This document shows positions 5,707 to 8,354 of a stretch of DNA of 8,354 bases, piece by piece. The position numbers and the translations under genes were made by a program. The stretch spans positions 1-8,354 of the forward strand of contig JAPHSC010000262.1 in assembly GCA_026193125.1 (NCBI GenBank). Direction: 5' to 3'. Origin of the DNA: Gammaproteobacteria bacterium. GTDB lineage: Bacteria; Pseudomonadota; Gammaproteobacteria; Steroidobacterales; BM003. A model generated the notes under the pieces. The model ran no database searches, was not told where the DNA came from, and was given only the letters and a program-made list of their open reading frames with translations. How positions within the stretch are numbered: position 1 is the stretch's first letter; the number at the start of each line of letters is the position of its first letter.

Positions 5707-7599
5707 GTGCCGCAGACCCTTCACCCACAACCGGAAAAATTTGGCAGCTTGCTGGGTTACGCACCTGGCGGGGTAGCCATCTATTCCTCCCATTACCCCA
5801 GCGCCGACCAGGACGACTATCCGGATCGCGACTCGTACCGAAGTTTTCTTGATGGCGTCTACATGGGCTACAAGTGGCAATGTGTCGAATTCGCCCGGCG
5901 TTGGCTCTACCTCAATCACGGTTACGTATTCGATGACGTGGCCATGGCCTATGACATTTTCCGCTTGCACCACGTCACGCGGCTCGCGGATAACGAGTTG
6001 TTGCCCCTGCACTCATTCCGGAACGGCGGTCGGCGCGCCCCCGAGCCTGGCTGCATGCTGATCTGGGAAGAAGGTGGAGAATTTGAAGTCACCGGTCACG
6101 TGGCCATTGTGACCGAGGTGTTGGCCGACCGTATTCGGTTTGCTGAACAAAATATCGAACACAGCCTACTGCCGAAGGGACAGGATTGGTCTCGCGAACT
6201 TACCCTTTCCCGCGGCGAGGACGGGGGCTATTTTGTCGACTCTGCTTACCTGGATTCACATATCCTGGGATGGGTAATACAGACCCACGATGCAACGGAT
6301 GCCGAAATTCCACGGCCTCGAGACCCGGGCCTCTATGAGCTCAACACCCGTCTGGCTGAGCAACGCGGTCAGCATGAGCAAGATTGGCTCGATACCACAG
6401 ACCGGGCTGAAGCGGCCTATGTGAAGGCCATGCATGGGCACCGCTTGACCGAGTCGGATCTGCTGACAGAAAACTATCGCTACTTCCGCATGTCAGAATC
6501 GGCGGAGCAGGAACTCAAACGTGCCACCAATGAACTGCATCTGATGTTCATGCATGCCACCCAGGCGGTGTTGCAGCATGAGGAGTTGCTGGCCCGCTTT
6601 AATATCCCGAAGGCGCTTTGGCCACGACTGAAAAAGTCCTGGGATACTCGGCGTGGGCAGATGATCACCGGACGTTTTGATTTTTGTGTCACCGAGCGGG
6701 GGATAAAAGTCTATGAATACAATGCCGACTCCGCCTCTTGTCATATGGAAGCCGGTCGAGTGCAGGGAAAATGGGCCAGCCATTTTGGCGTCACCGAGGG
6801 TGAGGATTCTGGCGAGGCGATTTCCGACGCACTAGTATCTGCCTGGCGTGAGGCGGGAGTAGAAGGTGTGTTGCATATCATGCAGGACACAGACAAGGAA
6901 GAAACCTATCACGCACAATTCATGCGGGCTGCGGCCGAGGCTGCAGGTATTCAGTGCAAGGTGCTGAAGGGCTTGGCCGGCCTGGGCTGGAACGACGCAG
7001 GCGAAATCGTCGACCCTGACGGTACACCGATACGCTTTGTCTGGAAAACCTGGGCCTGGGAAACCGCGCTGGACCAGATACGCGCCGAGTGCGAGGAGGA
7101 CGACAGTCATCCGGTGTTGCGTACGGCCGAGGATGCGCACCCGTCGCCACGGCTGGTGGATGTGTTATTGCGGCCGGACATCATGGTGTTCGAACCGTTC
7201 TGGACCCTGATTCCAAGCAACAAGGCCATACTCCCGATCTTGTGGCAGATATTCCCTGATCATCCGTACTTGCTGAATTCGCAGTTTGAATTGACCGAGG
7301 ACTTCAACCAGCGCGGCTATGTAAGCAAGCCTATTGCCGGACGCTGCGGTTTGAATATCAGCCTGTTCGACCAGCACGATAAGGTATTGAAAGAAACCGG
7401 TGGCCAGTTCGATGCCCAGGACCAGGTCTACCAGGAATTGTGGAAGCTGCCGGACATTGATGGCTACAGAACCCAGGTGTGCACTTTCTCGGTCGCAGGC
7501 AAATACGCAGGTAGCTGCGTGCGGGTGGATAAGTCCCTGGTGATCACCGCGCAGAGTGATTTGTTACCACTGCGAATTGTGGAAGACGAAGCGCTGTAA
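5707..7599 (+). CDS. gss: Bifunctional glutathionylspermidine synthetase/amidase
   Basis: A 630-residue cytoplasmic enzyme closely resembling E. coli Gss (619 residues) along its whole length. The N-terminal CHAP-type amidase (about 1-200) hydrolyses glutathionylspermidine; its nucleophile is C59 in KWQCVEFARR, with H131 (TGHVAIVT) and E147 (AEQN), numbers identical to the E. coli enzyme. The C-terminal ATP-grasp synthetase (about 205-625) joins glutathione to spermidine using ATP. Its ATP/Mg residues R323, D325, E337 and N339 lie in GRFDFC and KVYEYNADSASCH; later blocks are HIMQDTDKEE-YHAQF, VWKTWAWETA, PSNKAILPILW and PIAGRCG. The frame is open from 5569, but the extension shows no family similarity and covers the promoter region. 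The GTG at 5707 has GGAG 7 nt upstream and puts exactly 11 residues before the conserved FG-x-LLGYAPGG. No key residue is missing. It is divergent from the TPR protein gene. Confidence 0.96.
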   Translation: MPQTLHPQPEKFGSLLGYAPGGVAIYSSHYPSADQDDYPDRDSYRSFLDGVYMGYKWQCVEFARRWLYLNHGYVFDDVAMAYDIFRLHHVTRLADNELLPLHSFRNGGRRAPEPGCMLIWEEGGEFEVTGHVAIVTEVLADRIRFAEQNIEHSLLPKGQDWSRELTLSRGEDGGYFVDSAYLDSHILGWVIQTHDATDAEIPRPRDPGLYELNTRLAEQRGQHEQDWLDTTDRAEAAYVKAMHGHRLTESDLLTENYRYFRMSESAEQELKRATNELHLMFMHATQAVLQHEELLARFNIPKALWPRLKKSWDTRRGQMITGRFDFCVTERGIKVYEYNADSASCHMEAGRVQGKWASHFGVTEGEDSGEAISDALVSAWREAGVEGVLHIMQDTDKEETYHAQFMRAAAEAAGIQCKVLKGLAGLGWNDAGEIVDPDGTPIRFVWKTWAWETALDQIRAECEEDDSHPVLRTAEDAHPSPRLVDVLLRPDIMVFEPFWTLIPSNKAILPILWQIFPDHPYLLNSQFELTEDFNQRGYVSKPIAGRCGLNISLFDQHDKVLKETGGQFDAQDQVYQELWKLPDIDGYRTQVCTFSVAGKYAGSCVRVDKSLVITAQSDLLPLRIVEDEAL

Positions 7600-7903
7600 A
7601 AACCTCTCGTTATGTGCCGTAGTTCGGTGTGGTAGACGAATATTTCGTCGGCCAAAAGCACTTGCGCCGGATTTAGTCCTGCCGTCGAAACACCTTGAGG
7701 TAGTCGCCTTGGTGTGGGGCTGTGGAATGCGACCTGCCTGCCATGATTTTCCGCAATGGCGATTCTCGCCGGAACATTCTCCTATATCAGCAATTGCTGA
7801 TGAATTCTCCCGGTAGAGCCGGGTCTGGACTGATTCATAAAATAGACATTGTCTGGCAGATATTCTGATATGCTTCAATCACCTAGGGAGTTCCGGGTTC
7901 TCG
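7600..7903. other. Non-coding region after gss, rich in inverted repeats
   Basis: No convincing gene is seen. Several inverted repeats follow each other: GACGAA-TAT-TTCGTC (7635-7649); ACACC/GGTGT (7690-7694 with 7711-7715); GGCGA-TTC-TCGCC (7758-7770), extended by TTCC/GGAA (7749-7752 with 7771-7774) around a bulge; the perfect 16-base palindrome ATCAGCAATTGCTGAT (7786-7801); CCCGG-TAGAG-CCGGG (7809-7823); and AGACA-T-TGTCT (7844-7854). None is followed by a T run, so no standard terminator for gss is evident. Operators for the gene at 8083, a structured RNA or a decayed mobile element are all possible. A sigma70 promoter could not be placed with confidence. Confidence 0.4.
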
Positions 7904-8086
7904 ATGAGCGAAGAATTACACCGATGCATACGCTCAGCCAAAAACTGTCTTGCCGCTACCCCAGAAGGGTTATGCAGGGCGGTAACGGGCTGGTTTACAC
8001 CTTATTTACCGATGAATTCTGCGTGTCGGTTGACTAACGGCCGAAAGAACCCTGTCGCGACTCTGCTTCGTGAGATCGCGGAATGA
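7904..8086 (+). CDS. Doubtful 60-residue ORF coupled to the next gene
   Basis: A 60-codon ORF starting MSEELHRCIRSAKNC whose TGA overlaps the ATG of the membrane protein at 8083 as ATGA. That arrangement is typical of translational coupling and is the main reason to list it. The product has no recognised domain, no signal peptide and no membrane helix; it has three Cys and is mildly basic. GGGAG lies 13 nt ahead of the ATG, which is farther than ideal. Another frame in the same stretch (7849-8037) is also open, so chance is a real possibility. It may be a small leader ORF that feeds ribosomes to the next gene. Confidence 0.2.
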   Translation: MSEELHRCIRSAKNCLAATPEGLCRAVTGWFTPYLPMNSACRLTNGRKNPVATLLREIAE

Positions 8087-8354
8087 GCAGTTTTTTCGAA
8101 GAACTCAAACGCCGTAATGTATTCCGGGTGGGTCTGGCTTATGTCATCACCGCCTGGATACTCGCGCAGGTAGCCGACCTGGCGCTGGATAATTTCGGTG
8201 CCCCTGCATGGGTCATGAAGTCTTTGCTCCTATTACTCCTGATCGGATTTCCCCTGGCGTTGATTTTTGCGTGGGCTTTCGAGAAGACGCCCGACGGCAT
8301 CGTGCTGGAGAAGCACGTAGACCGCAGCCAGTCCATCACACCAGTCACGGGCAA
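8083..8354 (+). CDS. Membrane-anchored protein, paralogue of the TPR protein (5' part only)
   Basis: The frame from the ATG at 8083 stays open to the end of the window, giving 90 residues of a truncated gene. It begins MSSFFEELKRRNVFRVG and shows two predicted helices at about 15-36 and 43-66, then FEKTPDGIVLEKHVDRSQSI. Compared letter by letter with the protein encoded at 3330-5504, 49 of 90 residues are identical with no gap. The N-terminal domain is shared by several architectures (TPR proteins with a FlgO/TolB-like domain, adenylate cyclases, kinases), so the C-terminal part cannot be predicted. The ribosome site is weak, and the start overlaps a small upstream ORF by ATGA. The start is chosen because it coincides with the family signature. 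Confidence 0.85.
   Translation, partial: MSSFFEELKRRNVFRVGLAYVITAWILAQVADLALDNFGAPAWVMKSLLLLLLIGFPLALIFAWAFEKTPDGIVLEKHVDRSQSITPVTG

Noticed and set aside
7635..7649. Intrinsic terminator for gss
   Set aside because: The stem is perfect, but it is followed by GGCCAAAAG, with no T run.
7564..7878. 104-codon minus-strand ORF after gss
   Set aside because: No recognisable domain, composition unlike the neighbours, overlaps the end of gss and the inverted-repeat cluster.
7849..8037. 62-codon plus-strand ORF ahead of the second membrane protein
   Set aside because: No ribosome site or domain, and it overlaps the slightly better supported ORF at 7904.

Overview
The window looks like a chromosomal segment of a free-living gammaproteobacterium. 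The CtaB C-terminus, the full-length bifunctional glutathionylspermidine synthetase/amidase, and the two membrane proteins that open with an F-x-x-ELKRRNV-x-RVG signature are all typical of that class. This is judged from recognised protein motifs only; no marker gene allows a genus call. No transposase, phage gene, CRISPR array, tRNA or rRNA is visible.

Layout. (1) Bases 1-186 (+) hold the last 61 codons of ctaB (heme O synthase). (2) Converging on it is a tight minus-strand operon read from about 2990 down to 324: bufA (DUF2282 precursor), bufB (DUF692 iron enzyme), bufC (DUF2063 partner) and a DoxX-family membrane protein. The last three genes are joined by two 4-bp ATGA overlaps. This is a bufferin (HvfABC-type) locus, in which a secreted Cys-containing peptide is modified on cysteine and buffers copper. 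Upstream of bufA is a candidate ECF-sigma promoter (GTAAGA-N16-CGAC on the minus strand) with an A/T-rich tract beside it and a leader of roughly 107 nt. (3) A 450-bp gap separates bufA from a 724-codon minus-strand gene for a three-helix membrane protein with a FlgO/TolB-like domain and TPR repeats. (4) Divergent from it, across a 202-bp promoter region, is gss. Its best start is the GTG at 5707, which has a good ribosome binding site and puts the amidase residues at C59, H131 and E147, the same numbers as in the E. coli enzyme. (5) A 300-bp stretch rich in inverted repeats, then a doubtful 60-codon ORF, lead to the start of a second membrane/TPR-type protein at 8083, cut by the window end. 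Its first 90 residues align without gaps to those of the first one (49 of 90 identical).

How the genes may work together. CtaB serves heme-copper oxidase assembly and the buf operon handles copper stress, so the left half has a copper theme. Gss adjusts the glutathione-spermidine thiol pool and sits between two related envelope proteins of unknown function. A joint role in metal or thiol stress is an inference from proximity only. The bufferin system was described recently, so the locus is not wholly new. The less explored parts are its promoter and leader, the paired membrane/TPR proteins around gss, and the inverted-repeat cluster after gss.
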